This document shows, piece by piece, positions 1-8,342 of a stretch of DNA of 64,000 nt. A program made the position numbers and the translations under genes. The notes beneath the pieces are model-generated. The model saw only the letters and a list, made by a program, of their open reading frames with translations, was not told the DNA's origin and did no database searches. Position 1 is the stretch's first letter. Every line of letters starts with the position of its first letter. The stretch covers positions 124,001 through 188,000 of the forward strand of contig NZ_JAASQO010000009.1 of assembly GCF_011762095.1 (NCBI RefSeq), in the 5' to 3' direction. Origin of the DNA: Parvibaculum indicum (GTDB lineage: Bacteria; Pseudomonadota; Alphaproteobacteria; Parvibaculales; Parvibaculaceae).

Positions 1-1045
1 TCTCGCCGGGAAAGCCGACGATGAAGTCTCCCGACATGGCGATGTCGGGGCGGGCGGCGCGGATGCGCTCGATGAGGCGCAGATAGCTTTCCGCCGTGTG
101 CTTGCGGTTCATCGCCTTCAGGATGCGGTCGGAGCCCGCCTGAACCGGCAGATGCAGATAGGGCATCAGCTTGTCGACCTCCGCATGGGCGGCGATCAGT
201 TCGTCGTCCATATCGCGGGGATGGCTCGTCGTGTAGCGAATGCGCTCCAGACCCGGAATCTCCGCAAGCCGCCGGATCAGACCGCCCAGCGTGGTGTCGC
301 GGCCGGCATCGTCTTCGCCGTGATAGGCGTTCACATTCTGGCCAAGCAATGTGACCTCGCGTACGCCCGCCTGCGCGAGCGCTTCCGCCTCGCCGAGAAG
401 CCGCGTTACGGGACGCGAATATTCGCCGCCACGCGTATAGGGCACGACGCAGAAGGCGCAGAACTTGTCGCAGCCTTCCTGCACGGTCAGGAACGCCGTC
501 GCTCCCCGTGCGAGCGTCTTGCGCTTTTCCGCCATGGGGAGGCTCTCGAATTTCGCCTCCACGGGAAACTCCGTCTCCACGATGCCCGGCGAGCCATTAT
601 CGAGGCGGGCCACATATTCCGGCAGGCGGTGATAGGTCTGGGGCCCAACCACGAGATCGACGGCGGGCGCGCGGCGGCGCATCTCCTCACCCTCCGCCTG
701 TGCCACGCAACCGGCCACGCCGATCATCAGACGCTCGCCTTTCGCGGCCCTTTCCTCCTTGAGACGGCGCAGGCGGCCCAGTTCCGAATAGACCTTCTCG
801 GCGGCCTTTTCGCGGATATGGCAGGTGTTGAGGAGGATAAAATCCGCCTCTTCGGGCGTCTCGACCTCGGCATAGCCGTTCGGCGCCATGACATCGGCCA
901 TGCGGGCGCTGTCATAGACGTTCATCTGGCAGCCATAGGTCTTGATGAAAATCTTGCGGGCGGGCGCACCGGCGGGGCGGTCACTGCTTTCGAGGCCGGG
1001 GCCTTCCGGTTGCGTTGGCTGTTCGGACGCTGAAGTGTCAGACAA
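1..1045 (-). CDS. miaB: tRNA-2-methylthio-N6-dimethylallyladenosine synthase MiaB, 3' end cut by window edge
   Basis: MiaB is the radical-SAM methylthiotransferase that adds a 2-methylthio group to i6A37 of tRNAs reading codons that start with U. About 348 codons are visible; the C-terminal part (end of the radical-SAM domain and the TRAM domain) lies outside the window. The N-terminal UPF0004 domain shows KTYGCQMN (Cys at about residue 39) and LLNTCHIR. The radical-SAM cluster motif reads CDKFCAFC (CxxxCxxC), followed by [11 protein letters not shown]. The only sensible in-frame start is a TTG at 1045; an in-frame TGA lies six codons upstream, and AGGA precedes it. It is the last visible gene of the fur-plsC-miaB run, a typical alphaproteobacterial order. 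The family call is secure; the exact start is moderately so. Confidence 0.93.
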   Translation of the reverse strand, partial: MSDTSASEQPTQPEGPGLESSDRPAGAPARKIFIKTYGCQMNVYDSARMADVMAPNGYAEVETPEEADFILLNTCHIREKAAEKVYSELGRLRRLKEERAAKGERLMIGVAGCVAQAEGEEMRRRAPAVDLVVGPQTYHRLPEYVARLDNGSPGIVETEFPVEAKFESLPMAEKRKTLARGATAFLTVQEGCDKFCAFCVVPYTRGGEYSRPVTRLLGEAEALAQAGVREVTLLGQNVNAYHGEDDAGRDTTLGGLIRRLAEIPGLERIRYTTSHPRDMDDELIAAHAEVDKLMPYLHLPVQAGSDRILKAMNRKHTAESYLRLIERIRAARPDIAMSGDFIVGFPGE

Positions 1046-1225
1046 TGGGTGCTCGTTTCCTCAAACCGTTGAGCAACTCTCCGGGACCGCCCTTCTCTTC
1101 CATGCGCGGCCAGCCGGCCCGCATACGATCTGTCGACCCAAACGCTATCACGTTCGCGACAGCGGCGGGAGAGGGTGTTCGCCGGATGCGATCTTGTGAA
1201 GAGGCCGTCCTTCCGGGCGCCGCCA

Positions 1226-2167
1226 TTATCGGGCGACTGCCGCCTCGGGGGCGACCTGGGCCGCGGGCCGGTCGGCTGCGACCTCCTCGGGACCGGGAAC
1301 ATGACGGCCCGTCAGCGCGCGCGCAAGCCCGATCCGGCAACAGGCCTCGCAATAATTGGCCAGCGCCTTGCGGTTGCCGATTTCCCGGATGGTGACCGGG
1401 CGGTGATATTCCATCACCACGTCGATCGGGCCCTTCTTGAAAGCCTCCCAGAGATGGGGCACCAGCTCCATATCGCCATACCAGGCGAAGAAGGGGCGGT
1501 TGTGGCGTCCCATGGGCAAACCGTGAAGGCTGGTATAGGCGACGGAAATCGGCTGAACGACGAGGTCGTCTTCGCGATCGTCCTCGCCATTGACGACGGC
1601 AAGCTGGGCTACGCTCATCAGCGCGCTCTTGAAAGTCAGCACACGATTGCCGTCGCTGGAGGTGCCTTCGGGAAAGAGCACCAGCCTGTCGCCCTGCGCG
1701 ATCCGCGAATGAATGAGGTTGCGCGACTGGGCGGTCCGGGTCCGGCGCTCGCGTTCCACAAAGACCGTGTCCTGAAGGCGGGCCAACGTCCCGAAGAAAG
1801 GCCATCCCGCGACTTCGCTCTTGGCGACGAAGGAAATCGGCAGGACCGAACTCATGATCGGGATGTCGAGCCAGGAGGTATGGTTGGCGGTAAACAGGCA
1901 GGCGCCGTCCTGATGCGGCTCGCCGCGCACGATCACGCGGATGCCGATGAGCCGGCACAGGAAGCGGTGATAATGGAGCGGGATCGTCTTCGCCGCGGGA
2001 AGGCGGAGCTTGCGCGCCACCGCCTGAACCGGCATCAGAAAGAGCGCGGACAGGATGAAGCCCGTCAGAAGCGTTGTCGCGCGCAAGGTGCCCATAGCGT
2101 TATCCGGTACCCTGCCGCTGGCGGCGGGGCGCCGTCCCTTTCCCTGTTGAGCGCGACGTGCCGTCAT
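1226..2167 (-). CDS. plsC: 1-acyl-sn-glycerol-3-phosphate acyltransferase (PlsC family)
   Basis: This enzyme acylates lysophosphatidic acid at sn-2 to make phosphatidic acid, the precursor of membrane phospholipids. It acts at the cytoplasmic membrane. The N-terminus carries a membrane segment (around residues 27-48). The catalytic HX4D motif is NHTSWLD, and the substrate-binding block is FPEGTSSDGN, with VERERR between them. The stretch after residue 285 is Ala/Pro-rich and probably disordered. The first ATG is at 2167, 10 nt after the fur stop. An internal ATG at 2095 (MGTLRATTLL) has a GGAT just upstream and would drop a basic N-terminal tail, so the true start is open. It sits between fur and miaB and is probably co-transcribed with them. 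Confidence 0.9.
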   Translation of the reverse strand: MTARRAQQGKGRRPAASGRVPDNAMGTLRATTLLTGFILSALFLMPVQAVARKLRLPAAKTIPLHYHRFLCRLIGIRVIVRGEPHQDGACLFTANHTSWLDIPIMSSVLPISFVAKSEVAGWPFFGTLARLQDTVFVERERRTRTAQSRNLIHSRIAQGDRLVLFPEGTSSDGNRVLTFKSALMSVAQLAVVNGEDDREDDLVVQPISVAYTSLHGLPMGRHNRPFFAWYGDMELVPHLWEAFKKGPIDVVMEYHRPVTIREIGNRKALANYCEACCRIGLARALTGRHVPGPEEVAADRPAAQVAPEAAVAR

Positions 2168-2177
2168 CGGCCGTCGC

Positions 2178-2666
2178 CTAATCCTGTTTCTTGTCCTGAG
2201 ACTTGTCTTTCAGGGGCGTTCCATAAAGCTCGAGGCGGTGATCCACAAGGTCGTAACCCAGCTCGCGCGCCACGATTCGCTGCAGACGCTCGATCTCATC
2301 GTTCTGAAACTCGACGACCCTTCCCGTCGAAACATCGATCAGGTGATCGTGATGATCTTCCGTCACCTGTTCGTAGCGCGAACGGCCGTCGCGGAAATCG
2401 TGCCGCTCGAGGATACCGGCTTCCTCGAACAGGCGAACCGTCCGGTAGACGGTGGCGATCGAAATCTTGTCATCGACCTTGGATGCCCGACGATAGACCT
2501 CTTCCACATCGGGATGGTCCGTCGCGACGGACAGCACCTGCGCAATGACCCGCCGCTGGTCGGTCATGCGCATGCCGGCCTTGATGCACAGATTTTCGAT
2601 CCTGTGCGGATCGGAAGGATGATCTTCCGGACGGATGGTTTCCGTCGATGTGTTCATGTCACTCAT
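2178..2666 (-). CDS. fur: Ferric uptake regulator family transcription factor (Fur/Mur-like)
   Basis: This is a 162-aa metal-responsive repressor of the Fur superfamily. An N-terminal winged helix is visible (RMTDQRRVIAQVL, then DKISIATVYRTVRLFEEAGIL as the recognition region). A metal-binding/dimerisation half follows with EDHHDHLIDVSTGRVVEF. The CxxC pairs of structural-zinc Fur proteins are absent, as is common in alphaproteobacterial Fur/Mur. In rhizobia the protein at this locus often senses Mn rather than Fe, so the metal cannot be read from the sequence. It lacks the haem-binding motif expected of Irr. The ATG at 2666 has no Shine-Dalgarno; a -10-like TAATAT ends 7 nt upstream, suggesting a leaderless mRNA. 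plsC and miaB follow directly. Confidence 0.93.
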   Translation of the reverse strand: MSDMNTSTETIRPEDHPSDPHRIENLCIKAGMRMTDQRRVIAQVLSVATDHPDVEEVYRRASKVDDKISIATVYRTVRLFEEAGILERHDFRDGRSRYEQVTEDHHDHLIDVSTGRVVEFQNDEIERLQRIVARELGYDLVDHRLELYGTPLKDKSQDKKQD

Positions 2667-2672
2667 GGGGCT

Positions 2673-2702
2673 ATATTAGGTGATCGCAACCCGCCTTGTC
2701 AC
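2673..2702 (-). promoter_or_regulatory. Predicted sigma-70 promoter of fur
   Basis: Read on the minus strand, GTGACA (2702-2697, 5/6 to TTGACA) is followed after 18 nt by TAATAT (2678-2673). Transcription would start at or next to the A of the fur ATG (2666). The leader has no purine-rich ribosome-binding site, which fits leaderless translation. Confidence 0.5.
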
Positions 2703-2729
2703 CAACAGGCGACCGTCTTTCGCTCTCGC

Positions 2730-2753
2730 AAAAACCCCGTTAAAAACAGGGGT
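2730..2753 (-). terminator. Intrinsic terminator downstream of rimI
   Basis: On the minus strand, ACCCC pairs with GGGGT around a 10-nt A/T-rich loop and is followed by TTTTTG. It lies about 105 nt beyond the rimI stop and upstream of the fur promoter, so it would separate the tsaB-rimI transcript from fur. The stem is short (5 bp, extendable with a bulge). Confidence 0.5.
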
Positions 2754-2859
2754 ATAGATGGGTTCTACCGGGCAACCAAGCCCTTCCGGGACGCATTGTC
2801 ACGCTCGAATAGACATCAATCCTGCGACAATTTCGCGACGCATCGGTGACCGGGCCCGT

Positions 2860-3309
2860 TCAACCGGACAATTCGAGCTTCATGGAGATGGCTGCAATCT
2901 TGCCGCCGGGCCTGTCGTAATAGGCCGGGCGGCGGCCTACCGCCGCAAAACCCAGCCGCTCATAGAGCGCAATGGCAGCGACATTGTCCTCGGCCACTTC
3001 CAGAAACACGGCCTCCGCACCCCTTGCCAGCGCCTCCGCGCCCGCGCGGTTCATTAATGCCCGGCCAAGCCCCTGGCGGCGGTAATCCGGGTCGACGGCA
3101 ATGGTGATGATTTCCGCCTCTCCGCCGCCGAACCGGACCAGCACGAAACCCGATGGCGCATCTTCCACATGCGCCAGCAGGGCGAAGGCGCCGGGCATGG
3201 CAAGCAGGCGGGCAAAGGACGCCGCGTCCCAGGCTTCGTCGAAAGCCCGGGAATGAAGCGCCGCCAGCGCCGGGATTTCTCCAGCCTCCACCGGACGTAT
3301 GTCAGCCAC
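2860..3309 (-). CDS. rimI: Ribosomal protein bS18 N-alanine acetyltransferase RimI (GNAT family)
   Basis: This is a GNAT-fold N-acetyltransferase of about 149 aa, assigned to RimI by its fold and its partner tsaB. The acetyl-CoA loop is seen as VDPDYRRQGLGRALM, followed by the typical FLEVAEDNVAAIALYERLGF and a late Tyr pair (PAYYDRPGG). The open frame extends much further upstream, but that part is the shadow of tsaB. The real start is the GTG at 3309 (VADIRPVE...), which overlaps the tsaB stop by 8 nt (GTGGCTGA). The overlap implies translational coupling, and tsaB-rimI is a very common pair. Confidence in the GNAT assignment is high; substrate specificity is inferred from context. Confidence 0.9.
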   Translation of the reverse strand: MADIRPVEAGEIPALAALHSRAFDEAWDAASFARLLAMPGAFALLAHVEDAPSGFVLVRFGGGEAEIITIAVDPDYRRQGLGRALMNRAGAEALARGAEAVFLEVAEDNVAAIALYERLGFAAVGRRPAYYDRPGGKIAAISMKLELSG

Positions 3310-4045
3310 GGGAACGGCCTTGCGCCTGTGCCTCTTCCAGCGTGAGGCCGCCGGGCAGTTTGGCATCGGGCGCCCTGATATAGAGCGGCGCGGGCGGTTC
3401 GCGAAAGGCGTCGAACCCCTGCGTACGGATACGCCGGATCGCAATGCGACCCACGGCGCGCGCATCGGGCTCGGCCCGCGTTTCCACGGGGAGTGCCTCG
3501 ACGCCCAGCGGCAGAAGACGCTCGGCCAGCAGGGGCGCGCCGCTGCCTGCGAGGAGGAGTTTTGCTGCAGTGCTATGCTGCGCAGCATTTTCTGCAGCAA
3601 TTTCCAGCGGCAACAGGGCCGGCTCTGTCACAAGTTGCTGATTTTGTTCAAAAATCTGGAAGTATACTTCTTCCCGCCGCGCATCGAAGGAAACCGCCAG
3701 GCGCTCGGTTCCATGCAGCTCCACAGGCTCTGCGACGGCCTCCAGCGTGGTCACGCCGACGCAAGGGAGCTTGCGCGCCAATGCGATGCCCCGCGCGGCG
3801 GCAAGGCCGACCCGGAGTCCCGTAAAGGTGCCGGGCCCGACCGTCACCGCCAGCGCATCGAGATCGGCAAACCCCGTCCCCGCCTCCGCCAGCACCTCTT
3901 CCAGCACAGGAAGAAGGCGCTCGGCATGACCGCGAGACCGGGCCTCGAAAAGATGCGAGAGCAATGTTGGCTCGCCCTTCCCGTTCGCATCGAACAGAGC
4001 GGCGGAAAGCGCGCCTTGCGCGGTATCGAATGCGAGCAGGATCAA
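3302..4045 (-). CDS. tsaB: tRNA threonylcarbamoyladenosine biosynthesis protein TsaB
   Basis: TsaB is the non-catalytic, ASKHA-fold partner of TsaD in t6A37 formation on ANN-decoding tRNAs. The 247-aa product begins ILLAFDTAQGALSAAL (phosphate-1 loop). It carries the diagnostic VGPGTFTGLRVGLAAARGIA around residue 70. The C-terminal half is divergent, as is usual. The start is a TTG at 4045, only 15 nt after the stop of the upstream nitroreductase. No other start keeps the conserved ILLAFDT block. It overlaps rimI by 8 nt and forms the standard tsaB-rimI unit. Confidence 0.93.
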   Translation of the reverse strand: MILLAFDTAQGALSAALFDANGKGEPTLLSHLFEARSRGHAERLLPVLEEVLAEAGTGFADLDALAVTVGPGTFTGLRVGLAAARGIALARKLPCVGVTTLEAVAEPVELHGTERLAVSFDARREEVYFQIFEQNQQLVTEPALLPLEIAAENAAQHSTAAKLLLAGSGAPLLAERLLPLGVEALPVETRAEPDARAVGRIAIRRIRTQGFDAFREPPAPLYIRAPDAKLPGGLTLEEAQAQGRSRG

Positions 4046-4060
4046 AGGGCCGGTCCGCCG

Positions 4061-4654
4061 TTAGACGATCTTGCAGGCATCGTCGAAGGGCAGCCTGGGG
4101 CTGCGCTCGAAGAGACCTGCGGGATCGCCATGGCCGATATTGCAGATGAAGTTCACCTTCACATTGGTGCCCTTGAAATAAAGCTCGTTCACCGCATCCA
4201 TGTCGAAACCGGACATCGGACCGCAATCGAGGCCCAGCGCACGGGCGGCGATCATGAAATAGGCGCCCTGCAGCGACCCGTTGCGGAAAGCATTCATTTC
4301 CGCCCACTCGTCCGACCAGTTGAACCAGGTCTTGGCGTCGGGCGCATGGGGGAAGAGTTCCGGCAGGCGCTCATAGAACTTCACGTCATAGCCGATGATG
4401 GCGGTGACGGGGGCCTGACGGGTCTTCTCGCGATTGCCTTCCATCAGCGCGGGCAGGAGCCGTTCCTTCTCTTCCGCCGACTTCACGAAGATGAGGCGCG
4501 CGGGCGACATGTTGGCGCTGGTGGGACCCCATTTGAAGAGGTCGTAGATTTCCTTCAGCTGCTCGTCGGTGACGGGCTTGTCCTGCCATGCATTATGCGT
4601 ACGGGCTTCACGGAAAATCAGATCGAGCGCGTCGTCGCTCAGCTTGCCGTTCAT
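4061..4654 (-). CDS. RutE/HadB-type nitroreductase family protein
   Basis: This 197-aa FMN-dependent nitroreductase-fold protein is closest to the malonic semialdehyde reductase RutE group. Visible family blocks are FREARTHNAWQDKPV near the N-terminus, LFKWGPTSANMSPARLIFV (FMN/substrate site), GSLQGAYFMIAARALGLDCGPMSGFD, and NFICNIGHGDPAGLFERSPRL near the end. RutE reduces malonic semialdehyde to 3-hydroxypropionate in the Rut pyrimidine pathway. No other rut genes are nearby, so that role is not supported by context, and a general NAD(P)H reductase is equally possible. A GGGGA lies 5 nt before the ATG. It lies just upstream of tsaB on the same strand. Confidence 0.85.
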   Translation of the reverse strand: MNGKLSDDALDLIFREARTHNAWQDKPVTDEQLKEIYDLFKWGPTSANMSPARLIFVKSAEEKERLLPALMEGNREKTRQAPVTAIIGYDVKFYERLPELFPHAPDAKTWFNWSDEWAEMNAFRNGSLQGAYFMIAARALGLDCGPMSGFDMDAVNELYFKGTNVKVNFICNIGHGDPAGLFERSPRLPFDDACKIV

Positions 4655-4709
4655 CGGCTTCCCCTTGCTTTAGCTGGTGTGGATCGGCGGCCGTCGGACC
4701 GCCCGAAAG

Positions 4710-4736
4710 AAAAACCCCGGGAGCGCAATCCCGGGG
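4710..4736 (-). terminator. Intrinsic terminator of the nfu-like gene
   Basis: On the minus strand, CCCCGGGA (4736-4729) and TCCCGGGG (4722-4715) form an 8-bp perfect stem around a 6-nt loop, followed by TTTTT. It lies 8 nt beyond the stop of the NifU-domain gene and leaves about 55 nt for a promoter of the RutE-like gene. Confidence 0.85.
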
Positions 4737-4743
4737 CAAAACA

Positions 4744-5301
4744 TCAAACCTGCCGGACTTCGGTCACTTCCGGCACATAGTGGCGCAGCATGTTTTCCAC
4801 GCCGCGCTTCAACGTGATGGTGGAGGAAGGGCAGCCGGCGCAGGCGCCCTGCATGTTCAGATAGACAATGCCATTGTCATATCCCTGAAACGTGATGTCG
4901 CCGCCATCCTGCGCCACGGCCGGGCGCACACGGGTGTCGAGCAGATCCTTGATCTGATCGACGATCTCGGCGTCGTCTCCCTCATGCGCGGCATGGACAT
5001 CGGTGCCGCTGCCGCCTTCCTGAAGGATCGGCGCGCCGGAGGTGAAGTGCTCCATGATCGCGCCCAGCAATGCGGGTTTCAGATGCTGCCACTCGCCTTC
5101 CGCCTTGGTCACGGTGACGAAATCCGATCCGAGAAAGACACCCGTCACGCCCTCGACCTGGAACAGGCGGCGCGCCAGCGGCGAGGCGGCGGCGGCCTCC
5201 GCATCGGCGAAGTCGGCCACGCGACCGTCGCCCATCACGTCCCGGCCCGGCAGGAACTTCAGTGTGGCGGGATTGGGGGTCGATTCCGTCTGGATGAACA
5301 T
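4744..5301 (-). CDS. NfuA/NifU-like iron-sulfur cluster carrier protein
   Basis: The 185-aa product has an Nfu N-terminal domain (MFIQTESTPNPATLKFLPG, residues 1-87) and a C-terminal NifU domain. The NifU domain contains the Fe-S scaffold motif CAGCPSSTITLKRGVE, whose CxxC binds a labile [4Fe-4S] cluster for transfer to apoproteins. The order and length match the mitochondrial/alphaproteobacterial NFU1 class rather than the longer gammaproteobacterial NfuA with a degenerate A-type domain. GGAG is positioned 10 nt before the ATG. The strong terminator immediately after the stop suggests a monocistronic transcript. Confidence 0.92.
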   Translation of the reverse strand: MFIQTESTPNPATLKFLPGRDVMGDGRVADFADAEAAAASPLARRLFQVEGVTGVFLGSDFVTVTKAEGEWQHLKPALLGAIMEHFTSGAPILQEGGSGTDVHAAHEGDDAEIVDQIKDLLDTRVRPAVAQDGGDITFQGYDNGIVYLNMQGACAGCPSSTITLKRGVENMLRHYVPEVTEVRQV

Positions 5302-5492
5302 GGTTTTGCGCTCCGGATTGGCCGCGTCGAGAGAGAGGGCCTTTCAAAACCCCTTGTCGCGTCGCGGTTTAGCAAAGTTTTCCTGCGTCTTAAATGGCGT
5401 TGCGCGGGATTTGAATCAAGGAAAAAGCCCGACTGCGGCGCTTGGTCATAGGCGGCGCCCCAACTCCGAACAGGCAATCGTCCGGCAACCGC

Positions 5493-6014
5493 TCAGGTGA
5501 GGGCGCGCAGTTCCTCTTCGGAAAGATCGCCGGGGACGACGGTGACGGGGATATTGAAGGCCTTGTCGCTGCCGCCGGCAACCAGCGTGACAAGCGGTCC
5601 GGGGCCTTCCTTGCCGGTGCCCGCCGCGAGGACGAGGATTGCGACATCCTTGTCCTCTTCGATCAGTGCCTTGACCTGTTCGGCGCGGCGCCCTTCGCGG
5701 ATGATGAGTTCGGCACGGATGCCCGCATATTCGTTCACATGCGAAGCAAGGCGGTGGAGAAGCTGCTCGGCTTCCTCGCGCGCTTCTTCCTTCATGATGT
5801 TCTGGACCCCCAGCCATTGCTGGGAGGCGTCGCCGGGTTCCAGCACGGCCAGCAGCGTCACCACGCCATCGGTGTGCCTGGCGCGGAGGCTGGCAAAGTG
5901 GATGGCCACCTCCGACTCGGGCGTGCCGTCCACAACAACAAGGAATTTGCGGCGCTTGGCGCCTTCGGGTCTGGTCATGAGGCGGATGCTGCCACCAGGC
6001 GGGGAATCCGGCAA
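5493..6014 (-). CDS. Universal stress protein (UspA family)
   Basis: This is a single Usp domain of about 160 aa. It begins KFLVVVDGTPESEVAIHFASLRA, contains the middle helix EEAREEAEQLLHRLASHVNEYAG, and ends VTLVAGGSDKAFNIPVTVVPG. That final region corresponds to the G-2x-G-9x-G(S/T) ATP-binding loop but is degenerate (LAAGTGKEGPGPLVTLVAGG), so nucleotide binding is uncertain. Two starts compete. The TTG at 6014 has GGGAGA about 10 nt upstream, while the ATG at 5978 (MTRPEGAKRRK) has no ribosome-binding site. It is 27 nt after the DUF2333 gene on the same strand. Confidence 0.88.
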   Translation of the reverse strand: MPDSPPGGSIRLMTRPEGAKRRKFLVVVDGTPESEVAIHFASLRARHTDGVVTLLAVLEPGDASQQWLGVQNIMKEEAREEAEQLLHRLASHVNEYAGIRAELIIREGRRAEQVKALIEEDKDVAILVLAAGTGKEGPGPLVTLVAGGSDKAFNIPVTVVPGDLSEEELRALT

Positions 6015-6041
6015 GCCGGACTTTCTCCCGCGCCGCGGCTT

Positions 6042-7106
6042 CTATTTCAGCAGGATGTCCGTGATTTCGCGAAGCTGAACGCGGGCCCGCAGCAGGTAGA
6101 AGCCCTGTGCGGAGAGATGGCTCGGCTGGAACTGCGCATCCGGCGCGCCGTTGACCACCACCCAGGGCTCGAGCTCGACGCCTTTTCGCAGACTGGCCAG
6201 CATCTGCACCCAGGCTTTTTCGAGATTGCGTTCCTTGATGACCTCGCTGAAGTCCTCGCCAAGCGCCTTCATGACAACGTAATAGGCGTAGAGGCGACCC
6301 TTGTTGAAATAGAAGAGATTATCCGCCTGCACGTCGATCCAGACGCCCGCATGCTTTTCGATATGCTCATCGGTGGCCGCGGAGGCCGACCCCATATCGG
6401 CGGCAAAACGATCGAGCGTCGCCATCAGATTGTCGGCGCGGCGGTCGAAGATCGCGTCGCCCTTCGCCAGACGCCGGTTATAGGCGAGGAGATGTTCCCG
6501 CGCTTCGCGGTATTGCGATTCAGAACTCGATTTGAGCGCCAGCGACTTCGACGGGTTCCAGAGCCAGACATCGCCGGGATATTGCAGACGGCCATTGGCG
6601 GCGGCAAGGTCGGGATCGGCCTCGGAGGAGCCGCGCAGGCGGCCGAGCTGGTCCATCAGCTCGAAGCTGAAACGCGCAAGCGCCGTGACGATGCCCTGCT
6701 GGAAATTGGGCATGTTGTCGAGCGCCCAGCCGGGCTGGAAGAAGGGATCGTTCGCCGTCCAGCTATGCTGATTGACCTCGCGGTCGACAAGCGCGGCGGC
6801 CACCGCCACTGCCTTCGATCCGCCTTGCGGAATGTCGGACTCCGCAACAGTGAAATCCGGGTTGTCATCGACATTCTGCACGATGGCCATGCCGACGCCG
6901 TAATAGAGCACGATCGCCAGCGGGATCAGGATGATGACGGGTTTGAGCCAGCCCAGCCAGCTGCGCGAGGAAGAGGGCGCGCGATCTCCGTCCTGCGCCC
7001 GTCCCGCGGCGGCTGCGCCCTGCGCGCCGCCCCCGCCGCCTTTCCGGTACATCCATTTGTGGCGGAACCAGTCGCGCATCGCCTCGAGGCGGTCGCTAAA
7101 GGCCAT
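6042..7106 (-). CDS. DUF2333 family membrane-anchored protein
   Basis: This 354-aa protein of unknown function resembles the DUF2333 family. The N-terminal 45 residues are basic and Gly/Ala-rich and lie on the cytoplasmic side. They are followed by one transmembrane helix (about residues 52-74) and a large, presumably periplasmic, helical domain. That domain contains HSWTANDPFFQPGWALDNMPNFQQG, LQYPGDVWLWNP and a late WVVVNGAPDAQFQPSHL block, which I recognise from this family. No catalytic motif is evident. It lies between trpS and the UspA gene in the same orientation, a neighbourhood I recall for several alphaproteobacteria. The basic cytoplasmic tail could be regulatory, which is speculation. 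Confidence 0.8.
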   Translation of the reverse strand: MAFSDRLEAMRDWFRHKWMYRKGGGGGAQGAAAAGRAQDGDRAPSSSRSWLGWLKPVIILIPLAIVLYYGVGMAIVQNVDDNPDFTVAESDIPQGGSKAVAVAAALVDREVNQHSWTANDPFFQPGWALDNMPNFQQGIVTALARFSFELMDQLGRLRGSSEADPDLAAANGRLQYPGDVWLWNPSKSLALKSSSESQYREAREHLLAYNRRLAKGDAIFDRRADNLMATLDRFAADMGSASAATDEHIEKHAGVWIDVQADNLFYFNKGRLYAYYVVMKALGEDFSEVIKERNLEKAWVQMLASLRKGVELEPWVVVNGAPDAQFQPSHLSAQGFYLLRARVQLREITDILLK

Positions 7107-7226
7107 GGGTTTTGTCTCCTTCCCCAGGGATCAGGCAGGCATCTTCTTTCCACCGCATTATCCGGTGGAACAGCTTCTACATGGGGTGCTGCCCCGCCGG
7201 ATCAAGCGGAGCGGGCCTCCCCGGAC

Positions 7227-8234
7227 TCAAATGAAGCCGACGATTTCCTTCACGCGCTTCAGCACCGGGTCGGCGATGGCGCGGGCGCGCTCTGCGCCCT
7301 TTTCCAGCTCGCCGTCGATATAGGCCGGGTCGGCCAGCAGGTGCTTCATCTCGCCGGTGATGGGCGAGAGTTTGTCCACGGCAAGGTCGGCCAGCGCCGG
7401 CTTGAACTCGGAGAACATCTTGCCGCCGAACTCTTTCAGCACCTGTTCGGTCGTGGTGTCGGAAAGCGCGGCATAGATGTTGACGAGGTTCGCCGCCTCG
7501 GGCCGCTCGGCAAGGCCGTCCTTCACCTCCGGTAGCGGTTCCGGATCGGTGCGGGCCTTGCGGATCTTCTGGGCGATCTCATCGGCATTATCCGACAGCG
7601 TGATGCGCGAATAGGCGGAAGGGTCGGATTTCGACATCTTCTTGGTGCCGTCCCGCAAGGACATAACGCGCGTCGCCGCGCCCATGATGAGCGGCTCGGG
7701 CAGGGGAAAGAAATCCTCCGCCTCGAAATCATTGTTGAATTTCTGGGCCGTGTCGCGGGCAAGCTCCAGATGCTGCTTCTGGTCCTCGCCGACCGGCACA
7801 TGGGTCGCGCGATAGGCCAGAATGTCGGCGGCCATCAATACCGGATAGGCATAGAGGCCGACGCTCGCCTTTTCCCGGTCCTTGCCCGCCTTGTCCTTGA
7901 ACTGGGTCATGCGGTTGAGCCAGCCGATCCGCGCCACGCAGTTCAGGATCCAGGCCAGCTCGGCATGGGCCGTCACCTTGGACTGGTTGAAGATGATATG
8001 CGTTTCAGGGTTGATGCCGGAGGCGATATAGGCCGCCGCGACCTCGCGCGTATTGGCGGTCAGTTCCTTCGGATCCTGCCAGACCGTGATCGCATGCATG
8101 TCCACCACGCAGTAGAGGCATTCATGCGTGTCCTGCAGGCCGACGAAATTGCGGATGGCGCCGAGATAGTTCCCCAGATGCAGATTGCCGGTGGGCTGTA
8201 CGCCTGAGAAGACGCGATTGGTGGGCTTTTCCAT
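7227..8234 (-). CDS. trpS: Tryptophanyl-tRNA synthetase
   Basis: This class I aminoacyl-tRNA synthetase charges tRNA-Trp in the cytoplasm. The HIGH signature appears as [14 protein letters not shown]. The KMSKS loop is [16 protein letters not shown], followed by the C-terminal anticodon-binding helices. The product of 335 aa is typical for bacterial TrpRS. The open frame extends 21 codons further upstream, but the ATG at 8234 ([16 protein letters not shown]) matches the usual N-terminus and has AAGG about 10 nt upstream. It follows murJ after about 108 nt on the same strand. Confidence 0.96.
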   Translation of the reverse strand: MEKPTNRVFSGVQPTGNLHLGNYLGAIRNFVGLQDTHECLYCVVDMHAITVWQDPKELTANTREVAAAYIASGINPETHIIFNQSKVTAHAELAWILNCVARIGWLNRMTQFKDKAGKDREKASVGLYAYPVLMAADILAYRATHVPVGEDQKQHLELARDTAQKFNNDFEAEDFFPLPEPLIMGAATRVMSLRDGTKKMSKSDPSAYSRITLSDNADEIAQKIRKARTDPEPLPEVKDGLAERPEAANLVNIYAALSDTTTEQVLKEFGGKMFSEFKPALADLAVDKLSPITGEMKHLLADPAYIDGELEKGAERARAIADPVLKRVKEIVGFI

Positions 8235-8342
8235 GGATTTTGGGCCTTGTGAACGCTTTTGCACCGGCGTTATGCGGCGGCGCGCGGCGCTTTGCAATCC
8301 CCTGCGATACCGCAGCTATTCGCTTACAGGGCCGTTCCAGCC

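Noticed and set aside
7149-7169. Hairpin TCCACCG-N7-CGGTGGA between trpS and the DUF2333 gene
   Set aside because: No T-run on either strand, so it is not a terminator; no other role is evident.
5442-7535. 697-codon plus-strand frame
   Set aside because: Shadow of the UspA and DUF2333 genes on the minus strand; composition is His/Arg/Gly-rich with no motif.
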